From Candidatus Enterococcus wittei (lineage in GTDB: Bacteria; Bacillota; Bacilli; Lactobacillales; Enterococcaceae): 60,107 bases of DNA. The stretch is from NCBI RefSeq assembly GCF_002140175.1, contig NZ_NGMO01000002.1, forward strand, positions 468,619 to 528,725. Reading direction: 5' to 3'. The notes under the pieces are model-generated. The model ran no database searches, was not told the DNA's origin, and was given only the letters and a program-made list of their open reading frames with translations. Below are positions 19,501 through 27,354 of this stretch, in pieces. The number at the start of each line of letters is the position of its first letter. The first letter of the stretch is position 1. Made by a program: the position numbers and the translations under genes.

Positions 19501-19517
19501 GTATCGTCGTTGACTAA
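16506..19517 (+). CDS. fused AllF-AllG (FdrA-YlbE) oxamate carbamoyltransferase subunits
   Basis: This 1003-residue protein joins two proteins that are separate in E. coli. Residues 1 to about 580 are FdrA/AllF-like, with a CoA-ligase-type nucleotide fold (GNIGVVGASGTGIQEVTTI). From about residue 590 it is YlbE/AllG-like (DUF1116; LLHAGPPIHWSEMTGPMKGA near 626). In E. coli AllF, AllG and AllH together act as oxamate carbamoyltransferase, making carbamoyl phosphate from oxalurate. AAGGAGG (16492-16498) supports the ATG at 16506. AllH, a transporter and carbamate kinase follow. Specificity here is inferred from that precedent. Confidence 0.85.
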   Translation: MLETVVLKNNYQDSINLMLLTNKINSLDEVKMSQIMMGTDANKDILNNTSLLTEEAKAASANDMMIVVDSESETVMEKVMPLIDDFLADLSAKNTEQQQKSATTWKEALEQLPNANVALFSIPGEYGASEMERALKNNLHVFSFTDNIAIEDEIRLKQLAHQKGLLMMGPDCGTGILSSTPIAFTNVVSPGNIGVVGASGTGIQEVTTIIDRLGGGVVHAIGTGGRDLSDQVGAITVKDAIVALENHEPTDVICVISKPPAKEVRDEVVQLLQSISKPVVAIFLGEKPTNHEGKVYLAHTLEETAQIAVDLANEETVKKNYFEPVVAPNVAQLSEDKVVKGLYSGGTLAAEAGMLISEALDLGGLVKSEGYVLKSHGYEVIDLGDDRYTQGKPHPMIDPEVRISKIHEYAKDENTGVILFDVVLGYGAHEDMVGALLPAIQEAQTEAKAAGRDLYFVATVCGTTKDPQNYQRSIERLQSAGVFVEKSNAKAVQLALMLKGIECSEADKEVIPYEGTTVEVPLPSDQVMELVTTKPRIINIGLPSFTESILEYKGEAVQFDWRPRASGNKKMIRILDALEEYEEKIQEENHQVTDKMKNAQPFLVDVVPAKSVIPELNDPNHKTLLHAGPPIHWSEMTGPMKGACLGAALFERWAENEEQALKLFEAEEVRFMPCHHVKAVGPMGGITSGNMPVAVVENRLAGNEAYCILNEGIGKVLRFGAYSQEVVDRLDWIKEVLGPTLSQALALTEDGLNLNVLIARSITMGDEFHQRNIAASLNFLKELAPLIIQTTIAEEQKYEVIKFLADTDQFFLNIMMATGKAIVDAARKDAKGTIVTTMTRNGVDFGIRIAESGDKWHCAPVNTPKGLYFTGFDEEDGNPDIGDSAITETVGVGAMAMVAAPGVTRFVGAGGFEDALATSNEMAKICEGHNPTFSIPTWDFQGTCLGIDIRKVVETGITPVINTGIAHKNPGVGQIGAGTVRAPLACFEHALEDYARELGIVVD

Positions 19518-20343
19518 AAGTGTGGCGATCAGTGAATATTTGGTTCCTCTTCAGCAATTTGGAGGAAATGGTGTGATTCACAGTGTGTTTGATCACTCAT
19601 TCAATATCAAAGTGAAGGATCAATTAATCAATATCGCTCACTTCCATGAGTATGTATCCAGTTTTGGGATTGATTTACCGGATCAATTGTTCCATGAAAT
19701 AAGTCCATTGATTCAACTAGATAATCGAGTGAAGTTGAGCGAAGAGGCCTTGATGATCTATAGCGTTATAGGTATAAAGAAAATCGCGTTCACGCCAAAA
19801 GTAATCTATCCTTTGAACGTGTACTCGTTGGGGATTAAAAAAAAGCAGTTGATTGTATTAAGAGAGTTATTAGATAAAAAGAATCTACACACGCAAATTG
19901 GTCTTCCTTTAAATGAACAAGCACAACTTTTATTTTCAAAAATGTGTCAACAAAACAAGAAATGGACACAGGAAGAATGGCAAGAGGTTGTCAATTATTT
20001 TATTGGTAGAGGAAAAGGTTTGACGCCTAGTGGAGATGACATTTTAATGGCTTATCAACTGTTATTATCGGCAGTCGCAGATCCAAGGGGAGCAGAATTA
20101 CTTGCTACCCTTGGGAAAACGACGTTATCTACAACAGATATCAGTCTTGCTTATTTAAAAAGTGCCGCAAAAGGATATGGAAACTCATTGGTTTACGACT
20201 TGCTTTCAGATATCGCACACGATCAGTATGAACAGTTGGAGCAACAAGTGGATAGAATCATGAAAATTGGGCACTCATCAGGAAAAGACCTAAGCTTTGG
20301 GATGTGGTTGGCGTTACAAGCCTTAGAAATAGCAGAAAAATGA
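19510..20343 (+). CDS. DUF2877 protein, AllH (YlbF)-like
   Basis: This protein of about 277 residues has the DUF2877 hallmark GRGKGLTPSGDDILMAYQLLL. It is the third partner of the oxamate carbamoyltransferase group (AllH). The start is uncertain. The TTG at 19510 gives a family-like beginning (TKSVAISEYLVPL). ATGs at 19465, 19471 and 19486 would extend it inside allFG. Overlap with allFG suggests coupled translation and fixed stoichiometry. Confidence 0.82.
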   Translation: MTKSVAISEYLVPLQQFGGNGVIHSVFDHSFNIKVKDQLINIAHFHEYVSSFGIDLPDQLFHEISPLIQLDNRVKLSEEALMIYSVIGIKKIAFTPKVIYPLNVYSLGIKKKQLIVLRELLDKKNLHTQIGLPLNEQAQLLFSKMCQQNKKWTQEEWQEVVNYFIGRGKGLTPSGDDILMAYQLLLSAVADPRGAELLATLGKTTLSTTDISLAYLKSAAKGYGNSLVYDLLSDIAHDQYEQLEQQVDRIMKIGHSSGKDLSFGMWLALQALEIAEK

Positions 20344-20352
20344 GGGAGAGTT

Positions 20353-21597
20353 ATGGAGAATAGTAAACAAAATCAAGCAGTAAGAGTCAGCGATCATTAC
20401 TGGATCAAGGTCGTTGCTATCTTTTTTGTCGGATGGATCTTGATGTATGCCACACGGACAATTTTTAATCCGATTATGGGTGTGATCGGCGAACAATTTG
20501 GTTTAAGTAATACACAATTAGGTTTAGCCAATAGTATATTTTTCTTAACTTATGCTATCGCACAGATTCCATTTGGGATCGTTGGAGATAAAATCGGTAG
20601 GAAATTAGTGATCACGATCGGGTTCATTCTCTTAGCTGTGTCGACTTATTTCAGCGGATTAGCTACAACTTTTGTCCTTTTCTTAGTGATTCGTGCTATC
20701 GCTGGGATTGGCCAAGGAGCTTATTATGGGCCACAGTATGCATTGTCGACAGAAGCAATCCCACGTAACAAGCGCACGATTGGAAATGCAATTATCAATA
20801 GCGGGATGGCTTTTGGAACATCGGGTGGTTACTTGATTTCTAGTAAGTTAGTTTTAGAAAATGAGGAATCTTGGAGTATGCCCTTTTATGTTATGGCAGT
20901 ACCTACACTGATCGTAGGAATTTTATTCTATTTTGTACTAAAGGAAAAAGTACTTCGCCCTGGGGAAGAGCCAGAAGTAGAAGAAGGGCCTAAAGAAAAA
21001 ATCTCATTGAAACAAATTTTTACCAATCGCAATTTAGTGGCTGCTTTCGTTTTATGTTTTACAAGTATTTATGCCAATTTTGTGATTATTACTTGGTTGC
21101 CACAATTTTTGATTGTAGAACGAGGTTTCACTGGTGCAAGTGTCGGCTTTATTTCTTCCTTAGTACCATGGGCTTCGATACCTGGTGCCTTACTTTTTGC
21201 TCGAATCAACGACAAAACAGGCGCAACAAAGAGATTAGTCTTTTTCTTAGTGCCATTAGCAATTCTATCTGTATTTGCCATTGCATTCGTCACGGATCGG
21301 ACCTTGTTGATCACCGTATTGATCCTTTATGGTTTGACTGGCAAGTTAGCATTAGATCCGATCATGGTTACTTTTGTGACGAAACATGCGCCTAAATCCG
21401 CACTTGGGACAACGTTGAGTGCTTATAATTTTATTGGGATGTCTGGCTCTATTTTAGCACCGTATGTCACTGGTTATTTAGCAGATACAGCTGGGTCTAT
21501 GCAAGTTGGATTTTATTTGTCTTGTGTGTTGCTAGCACTTGGTTTGATTGTTTTTGCTATTTTAGCCAAAGAAGAACAAACATTGAATGAAAGATAA
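20353..21597 (+). CDS. MFS transporter, probable ureide or organic-acid permease
   Basis: This 414-residue protein has twelve predicted membrane helices and belongs to the major facilitator superfamily, near the anion:cation symporter type. The inter-helix motif GDKIGRKLVITIG follows helix 2. It lies between allH and carbamate kinase, so it probably brings in the pathway substrate (oxalurate, allantoate or a related compound) or exports oxamate. Neither direction is shown by sequence. GAGGGAGAG precedes the ATG. Confidence 0.82.
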   Translation: MENSKQNQAVRVSDHYWIKVVAIFFVGWILMYATRTIFNPIMGVIGEQFGLSNTQLGLANSIFFLTYAIAQIPFGIVGDKIGRKLVITIGFILLAVSTYFSGLATTFVLFLVIRAIAGIGQGAYYGPQYALSTEAIPRNKRTIGNAIINSGMAFGTSGGYLISSKLVLENEESWSMPFYVMAVPTLIVGILFYFVLKEKVLRPGEEPEVEEGPKEKISLKQIFTNRNLVAAFVLCFTSIYANFVIITWLPQFLIVERGFTGASVGFISSLVPWASIPGALLFARINDKTGATKRLVFFLVPLAILSVFAIAFVTDRTLLITVLILYGLTGKLALDPIMVTFVTKHAPKSALGTTLSAYNFIGMSGSILAPYVTGYLADTAGSMQVGFYLSCVLLALGLIVFAILAKEEQTLNER

Positions 21598-21627
21598 ATG
21601 CAGTAAATAGAGAAAGTAGGATAAATA

Positions 21628-22563
21628 ATGAGTGTAAACGTGATTGCGTTAGGTGGAAATGCCATTTTAGAAACAGATCCAACTGACGAAGGACAAAAAG
21701 CGATTGTTAGACAAGCTGCAAAATCGATCGCAGATTTTGTAGAAAAAGGGGAGCAAGTGGTTCTCTGCCACGGAAACGGACCACAAGTCGGAAATCTATT
21801 ATTACAACAAAAAGTAAGTCAATCTCCGAAAAATCCTGCGATGAAATTAGACACATGTGTGGCAATGACTCAAGGAAGTATCGGGTATTGGTTGCAGCAA
21901 GCATTAACAAATGAGTTTACGAAACGAAGCCTCAATCAGTCGGTAGTTTCAATTATTACCCAAATACGAGTGGATCAAGAGGACCCTGCTTTTCAGAAAC
22001 CTTCTAAACCAATTGGACCGTTTTATACTAAAGAAGAAGCAGAAAATGAAGCCCAAATGGATGGCGGTACGTATATTGAAGATGCTGGACGAGGCTATCG
22101 TAAAGTGGTTCCTTCTCCACAACCAAAAGAAATCGTTGAAAAAGAAGCCATTCAAGCGTTGGTAGCAGCCAATATCGTGACAATCTGTGCAGGTGGTGGA
22201 GGGATTCCGGTCATTGCTAAAGAAGGCGATGAAGGAATTGAGGCTGTGAATGATAAAGATTTTTCTGCTGCAGTATTAGCCGAAGCAGTGAAGGCAGATC
22301 GTTTGATTATTTTGACAGGAGTCGACAATATCTATATCAACTATGGAAAGCTAACTCAACAAGCATTGACACAAATCAATCTCTCAGAAGCAAAAAAATA
22401 TATAGATGAGGGACAATTTGCACCAGGAAGTATGTTGCCGAAAGTCGAAGCAGCTGTTCAATTTGTCAAAGGAGAGGCATCACGTAGCGCAGTGATCACC
22501 TCCATTGAACAGTTAGGGCATCTTACAGAAAATGTGGGGACAGTAATCAGACAAACGAGGTAA
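21628..22563 (+). CDS. arcC: carbamate kinase
   Basis: This 311-residue amino-acid-kinase-fold enzyme has the family motifs ALGGNAI and CHGNGPQVGNLLLQQ, and the KDFSAAVLAE segment near residue 213. It makes ATP from ADP and carbamoyl phosphate, releasing carbamate that falls to ammonia and CO2. In this operon the carbamoyl phosphate would come from the AllFG/AllH reaction, not arginine deiminase, since no arcA or arcB is present. It resembles E. coli AllK in role. Confidence 0.93.
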   Translation: MSVNVIALGGNAILETDPTDEGQKAIVRQAAKSIADFVEKGEQVVLCHGNGPQVGNLLLQQKVSQSPKNPAMKLDTCVAMTQGSIGYWLQQALTNEFTKRSLNQSVVSIITQIRVDQEDPAFQKPSKPIGPFYTKEEAENEAQMDGGTYIEDAGRGYRKVVPSPQPKEIVEKEAIQALVAANIVTICAGGGGIPVIAKEGDEGIEAVNDKDFSAAVLAEAVKADRLIILTGVDNIYINYGKLTQQALTQINLSEAKKYIDEGQFAPGSMLPKVEAAVQFVKGEASRSAVITSIEQLGHLTENVGTVIRQTR

Positions 22564-22566
22564 TCA

Positions 22567-23787
22567 ATGATGAAAAAATTTTCGATGATCACCCAAATTA
22601 GTGTTGCGATGATTTTAGGTATTCTAGTAGGAGTTTTTTTCCCAAGTAGTATTCTAGTCCTTAAGCCTATTGGAGAAGTATTTTTACGCTTGATGCAAAT
22701 GTCGATTCCATTATTGATTTTGGGCCAAATCATCCAAGCTCTTGGAAGTATTGATTTAAAAGAGTTGACGAGTATTGGGACACGAACGCTAATTATTTTT
22801 GGTCTTTCATCATTTCTTGCCGCTTTATGGGGTGTCCTAATGGCGGTGATCTTTGTTCCTGGACAAGGGATTGAACAAATCGGCAATCAAGATACGACAC
22901 TTCAAGCACAAGAACTTTCGATTCAAGAGACGTTGATCCATTTTGTGCCAAAAAATATTTTTGAGTCTCTTATGCAAGGATCGATTATTCAAATTATTGT
23001 TTTTGCTTTATTTTTTGGACTTGCGTTAAATCATTATTTGCAAAAGTGTCCAGAATCGCAATTGTTTCAATTGATCATTGATTTTAATGAAGTAATTATC
23101 AAAGTAATCAATTATGTCATGTATCTAGCTCCGCTAGGGATTTTTGCTTTAATAAGTGTGAGCATTAGCCAACTAGGAGCGCAAGTAATGATCCCAATGG
23201 TAAAGTATCTGCTTGTTTACGGGTTTGGCACAATGTTATTTCTGATGCTATGGATTTTGATAGTCAGTATCTATTGTCAAATGAATCCACTAAAGTTACT
23301 CATGAATATGAAGAATATGTCATTGATGGCCTTAGCAACAACTTCTTCAGCGATCACCTTACCTGTTGAACTAGAAGAAGCACAATATAAACTAGGATTG
23401 AGCAAACGGATCAGTCATTTAGTCTTACCGTTAGGAATATCTTTGAACAGCAATGGTTCAGCTATGCATATGACGATTACAGTGATGACGATTGTACAAA
23501 TGTATCAAGTTGAGTTTAATTGGACGAACATGGTTTATTTAGCAATTATGGCTTCTTTTATTTCTTTGGCTAATGCAGTCGTTCCAGGGGCTGGATTGAT
23601 TTCCTTGGCGGTCATTATTCCCCAAATGGGCTTGCCGATCGAAAGTATTGCAATCTTTGGTGGAGTGGAATGGATCGTAGGGATGTTACGAACGATTTTA
23701 AATGTGAACTCAGATGTGTATTCAGCAATCCTTGTTGCTAAATCCGTAAACGAAATCGATTATGGGATTTTCAACCGATCTAAATAA
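22567..23787 (+). CDS. cation:dicarboxylate symporter (DAACS family)
   Basis: This 406-residue protein resembles GltP/DctA-type sodium or proton symporters. It has the substrate-binding region ATTSSAITLPVELEEA and the later NSNGSAMHMTITV segment. It directly follows arcC (three-base gap) and ends the operon before a hairpin at 23856. A dicarboxylate or amino-acid substrate is likely; its tie to oxamate or oxalate is inference. Confidence 0.85.
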   Translation: MMKKFSMITQISVAMILGILVGVFFPSSILVLKPIGEVFLRLMQMSIPLLILGQIIQALGSIDLKELTSIGTRTLIIFGLSSFLAALWGVLMAVIFVPGQGIEQIGNQDTTLQAQELSIQETLIHFVPKNIFESLMQGSIIQIIVFALFFGLALNHYLQKCPESQLFQLIIDFNEVIIKVINYVMYLAPLGIFALISVSISQLGAQVMIPMVKYLLVYGFGTMLFLMLWILIVSIYCQMNPLKLLMNMKNMSLMALATTSSAITLPVELEEAQYKLGLSKRISHLVLPLGISLNSNGSAMHMTITVMTIVQMYQVEFNWTNMVYLAIMASFISLANAVVPGAGLISLAVIIPQMGLPIESIAIFGGVEWIVGMLRTILNVNSDVYSAILVAKSVNEIDYGIFNRSK

Positions 23788-23855
23788 ACCAACGAGATGA
23801 GGAATTCTCGTAAGCGCTATGTACTAGATGGAGTGATCAATTTTCCATTCTAAAA

Positions 23856-23910
23856 AATAAGCAACAGAATCGAAAAGAAGAACCTTTCTTTTCAGATTCT
23901 GTTGTTTATT
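23856..23910. terminator. strong hairpin terminator after the oxamate operon
   Basis: AAATAAGCAACAGAATC pairs with GATTCTGTTGTTTATT, and AAAAGAA with TTCTTTT, around a short loop. It ends the allFG-to-symporter operon. Confidence 0.85.
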
Positions 23911-24377
23911 TGTATAAAAAATTATCTTTTAATCGAATAGATTTGATTTTGAGTAGAGGTGACTAGTGATGGTTATCTTTTGTTCCTCCATTTTTTGTGG
24001 CGAAGTATTAGAACACGAATAATTGTTCAACTAATCACAATAGTGAGGCTTGAATAGGACTTCTACTCATTAACAATCGTGGAAATCTACTTATATCACT
24101 CATTAGGGTAAAAAAGTAAAAGCATTTAGTGTATAATGAAGTTTAGTATCATTTATTTTTATTATTTTGTAGTATTTTGATCGAATGGAAGTGATGAAGC
24201 ATTTTATACACTCTATAGGATCGTAAATAACAAAAAATAACGAAAACCAACCTTCCATTTTACTAAGTTCAAAAAGAGAATAAATGTATTTCGTAGATAT
24301 TGTGAAATGTTGAATTATCTTATCTGATGAATAGTGGCAAGTTTTGACGGTTGGACAACAAAAAAGGAGAGAATAAA
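23911..24377. other. 467-base non-coding gap before panE
   Basis: No gene is supported. The only open frame on the minus strand (around 24103-24408) has no ribosome site and overlaps the panE start, so it is rejected. The last bases carry AAAAAGGAGA, the panE ribosome site. No riboswitch was recognised. Confidence 0.6.
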
Positions 24378-25316
24378 ATGAAAATAGCAATTGCTGGTGC
24401 AGGCGCAATGGGTAGTCGTTTCGGTCTTATGTTACAACGAGGTGGAAATGAAGTGATTTTAATCGATGGCTGGAAAGATCATGTGCAAGCGATCAAAGAA
24501 CATGGGTTGCAAGCCAATTTTAATGGAGAAGACATAGTAGCAAAGATCCCTGTAGTTCTTCAATCAGAAATCAATGAAACAGAAAAAGTAGATTTGATTA
24601 TCTTATTTACAAAAGCGATGCAACTCGAAAAAATGCTAGAAGATCTTCGCCCAATGATCAAAGAAGATACAGAAGTATTGTGTTTATTGAATGGTATCGG
24701 TCATGAAGATATTATTGAAAAATTTGTGCCAATGGAAAATATTTATATTGGAAATACGATGTGGACAGCAGGATTAGAAGGGCCAGGACGTGTGAAATTA
24801 TTCGGTAGTGGTTCAATCGAGCTACAGAATCTAGGTGAAGGAAAAGAAGAATCGGCTAAAGCATTAGCAGAGAAACTGTCTGAATCTGGGTTGAATGCGA
24901 ACTACTCAAGTAATATTCATTATTCTATTTACCGTAAAGCTTGTGTGAATGGGACGATGAATGGATTGTGTACGATATTAGATGTGAATATGGCTGGGCT
25001 TGGGGAAACCTCGACTGCTCATGATATGGTCGTGGCTATCGTCAATGAATTTGGACAAGTAGCGAAAGCAGAAAATATTGATTTAGATGTGGAAGAAGCA
25101 GTTACGCATTGTGAAACTTGTTTTGATCCTGAAACGATCGGAATGCATTTTCCTTCCATGCATCAAGATTTGATTAAAAACAATCGATTGACAGAAATCG
25201 ATTATATTAATGGTGCGATTTCCCGTAAAGGCAAGAAATACGGAATCGCTACACCTTATTGTGACTTTTTAACAGCACTTGTACATGCCAAAGAACAAAT
25301 TCTACAGGCAACTTAA
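24378..25316 (+). CDS. panE: ketopantoate reductase-like protein (ApbA/PanE family)
   Basis: This 312-residue protein has the Rossmann motif IAIAGAGAMGSRFG at its start and the ApbA C-terminal helices with RKACVNGTMNGLCTILD. PanE reduces 2-dehydropantoate to pantoate with NADPH. AAAAAGGAGA supports the ATG at 24378. Members of this family also reduce other 2-oxo acids, and no panB, panC or panD is nearby, so the substrate is uncertain. It forms an operon with the membrane protein that follows 13 bases later. Confidence 0.85.
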   Translation: MKIAIAGAGAMGSRFGLMLQRGGNEVILIDGWKDHVQAIKEHGLQANFNGEDIVAKIPVVLQSEINETEKVDLIILFTKAMQLEKMLEDLRPMIKEDTEVLCLLNGIGHEDIIEKFVPMENIYIGNTMWTAGLEGPGRVKLFGSGSIELQNLGEGKEESAKALAEKLSESGLNANYSSNIHYSIYRKACVNGTMNGLCTILDVNMAGLGETSTAHDMVVAIVNEFGQVAKAENIDLDVEEAVTHCETCFDPETIGMHFPSMHQDLIKNNRLTEIDYINGAISRKGKKYGIATPYCDFLTALVHAKEQILQAT

Positions 25317-25329
25317 GGAGAACGAATAA

Positions 25330-26382
25330 ATGGAGATGACGAATAAATTAACCCCAAAAGTTTTCTTAAATAAAGTATTAGCTGGGACAGCCACTGGGAT
25401 CATCGTTGGTTTGATTCCTAATGCGGTATTAGGAGCGATTTTAAAATATTTTAGTGAATACCCTGTTGCAGTAACGATTGCACAACTTGCTGTGATTTTT
25501 CAATTAGCAACACCATTGATCATCGGAGGATTGATAGGGTTACAGTTTGGCTTCAATCCAATGCAAATGATGGTCGTAGCGGGTGCCGCATTTGTCGGTT
25601 CAGGTGTGGTACGTTTTATGCCAGATCTTGGAGAAGCAGGCGTCTATGTGGGGGCAGGCACAGGTGATATCATCAATACGATGATCACAGCAGCGATTGC
25701 TGTCGGATTGATTCTATTGATTGAGGAGCGTTTTGGTTCTGTTGCTATCGTTTTAACACCAATTGTTGTCGGCGTTGGTGCAGGTTTGATTGGATTTTAT
25801 CTGTTTCCATATGTGACCGCCATCACCTCTGCTATTGGGGCAGGAATCAATAATTTTACAACGTTACAACCTATTTTGATGTCGATCTTGATCGGCTGTT
25901 CCTTTGCCTTTTTGATTATTTCTCCCATTTCCACAGTGGCAATCGGCCTAGCTATCCAATTAGATGGCGTATCTGCTGGTGCTGCGGCTATGGGTGTTGC
26001 TGCGACAACTTTTGTTTTGATCGTGAACTCTTGGCGTGTGAATAAGTCTGGTGTAACAATCGCTATTGCATTAGGTGCAATGAAGATGATGATGCCTAAC
26101 TTGTTCCGCAAGCCGATTATCTTAGTTCCTTGTTTCATTAGTGCAATCATCACAGCCATTCCTGTAGCACTATTTTCTATCTCAGGAACTCCAGCTTCTG
26201 CCGGCTTCGGTGTGGTTGGTTTAGTCGGTCCGTTAGCTTCCTTAGATGCTGGTCTAAACATCATCATGGTTTTGATTTGTTGGTTCCTTGTACCAATAGT
26301 AGCAGCTTTGTTCACGCAATTCCTATGTGAAAAAGTCTTGAAATTATATGCTCGAGAAGACGTATTCAAATTCTTAGGTTAG
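25330..26382 (+). CDS. PTS_EIIC_2-type membrane transporter
   Basis: This 350-residue protein has about nine or ten glycine/alanine-rich membrane helices and resembles the PTS_EIIC_2 group annotated as PTS IIC-like permeases that lack IIA and IIB partners. No phosphorylation domains are present or nearby, so it is likely a simple secondary transporter. Its pairing with a ketopantoate reductase-like gene suggests transport of pantoate, pantothenate or a related 2-hydroxy acid (inference). AAGGAGAA precedes the ATG. Confidence 0.75.
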   Translation: MEMTNKLTPKVFLNKVLAGTATGIIVGLIPNAVLGAILKYFSEYPVAVTIAQLAVIFQLATPLIIGGLIGLQFGFNPMQMMVVAGAAFVGSGVVRFMPDLGEAGVYVGAGTGDIINTMITAAIAVGLILLIEERFGSVAIVLTPIVVGVGAGLIGFYLFPYVTAITSAIGAGINNFTTLQPILMSILIGCSFAFLIISPISTVAIGLAIQLDGVSAGAAAMGVAATTFVLIVNSWRVNKSGVTIAIALGAMKMMMPNLFRKPIILVPCFISAIITAIPVALFSISGTPASAGFGVVGLVGPLASLDAGLNIIMVLICWFLVPIVAALFTQFLCEKVLKLYAREDVFKFLG

Positions 26383-26754
26383 AAACAACGATCTATCGAT
26401 AGCATACGCTTAAAGGTATCAAATATAGATTATCATTTTGTAACCTGAATAATCAGTGTTCTCTTAGTAGTTTTTCGAGAATAAGGAAAAAATAAAATAT
26501 GTAAAATCAAAAAGTAGTATTCTCGCTGAGGATAACATGATATCGTTGGAAAATGCTTAGAGACTATAGACTAGTCTAATGGACACCAGTAACTATATAG
26601 CGTTTGAATGAAACTGTAATCCTAGTATTTTAAGAATATTTTGATATAAAAATGAAAAACGAATATCGCCAGTTCGCTACTTCAGAAATTATGTGACTGA
26701 TGTATAGGTAGTATATTAGATATAGTATAACTAAAAAATTATTAAAAGCTAAAG

Positions 26755-26798
26755 AGTATGGGGCAGTAATCAGATTTTTCTGATCACTGCCCCATACT
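26755..26798. terminator. long hairpin, probable terminator after the PTS_EIIC_2-like gene
   Basis: Twenty-base arms (beginning AGTATGGGGCAGT, ending ATCAGA) pair with one mismatch across a TTTT loop. No T tract follows, so it could be a bidirectional terminator or the remnant of a small mobile element. Confidence 0.55.
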
Positions 26799-26950
26799 TA
26801 TGATTCTATTCAGTTGTTTATCAAATGATATTGAGGAAGAAAAAACTGAGCATAGTTATAACATCTGGGATATGATTTTTTTAAGTTTTCGATAACAAGA
26901 CTAAATGATCTATAATCAAGCCTTTATCTATTATCTGGGAATCACCTTTC

Positions 26951-26995
26951 TTTTTATATAACTTTCTTAATTTTATATTTGGTATAGTCACAAAT
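26951..26995 (+). promoter_or_regulatory. repeated upstream element with promoter-like core
   Basis: TTTTTATATAACTTT, then TTTTATATTTGGTATAGT, then CACAAAT. The same order recurs at about 60061-60106 with few differences. TATAGT (26983-26988) could be a -10 box. It lies 360 bases before the first giant gene, so it is probably its promoter or control region. The match was found by eye. Confidence 0.55.
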
Positions 26996-27098
26996 TCTGT
27001 ACGGTCATGTTCTTTTTTTTATTTTATAATCTTTGTGAAAACGATTTCTAGAAAGAGGAGCTTCAAAAATTTCACAGAAAGGAGGAAGCCGTAGCGAT

Positions 27099-27197
27099 GT
27101 GGGGGTAGTTTTGTTTGATCTATTAATGCTGCTTTTATTGTGGTTTTTATTTATTTTTTGTTTTTCTACGTTGATGTACTGTTGCTTTTTTGTCTGA
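27099..27197 (+). CDS. possible 32-residue hydrophobic (holin-like toxin-type) peptide
   Basis: A GTG at 27099 opens a frame ending at TGA 27195-27197. It encodes one very hydrophobic helix (MGVVLFDLLMLLLLWFLF...). AAAGGAGG lies about 13 bases upstream, slightly far. The VxLFDxLMLxL pattern recalls the short holin-like toxins of lactic acid bacteria, but the usual Phe-Gly is absent. It lies directly ahead of the giant gene. It may be a decayed small toxin or chance coding. Confidence 0.3.
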   Translation: MGVVLFDLLMLLLLWFLFIFCFSTLMYCCFFV

Positions 27198-27354
27198 AAG
27201 AACTGTCACTTTAGAGAAAATAATGTAGAGTTGTTGAAGCCAGCCATAGAAAATTGATGGGTGACGTAAAAGTATAGTTCCTTAGTTGTTATTCAAATGA
27301 ACACTTATACAACGAATTAGTTCTATAATTAATTTTAATGAAGGAGTGAACAAG

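Larger units (their letters stand above)
26383..27354. other. 972-base gap upstream of the first giant gene
   Basis: The gap holds a 44-base hairpin (26755-26798), a promoter-like element repeated at the window end (26951-26995), and one possible 32-residue hydrophobic peptide frame (27099-27197). Otherwise I see no gene. The length is large for this window and is typical of an accessory locus with its own control. Confidence 0.7.
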
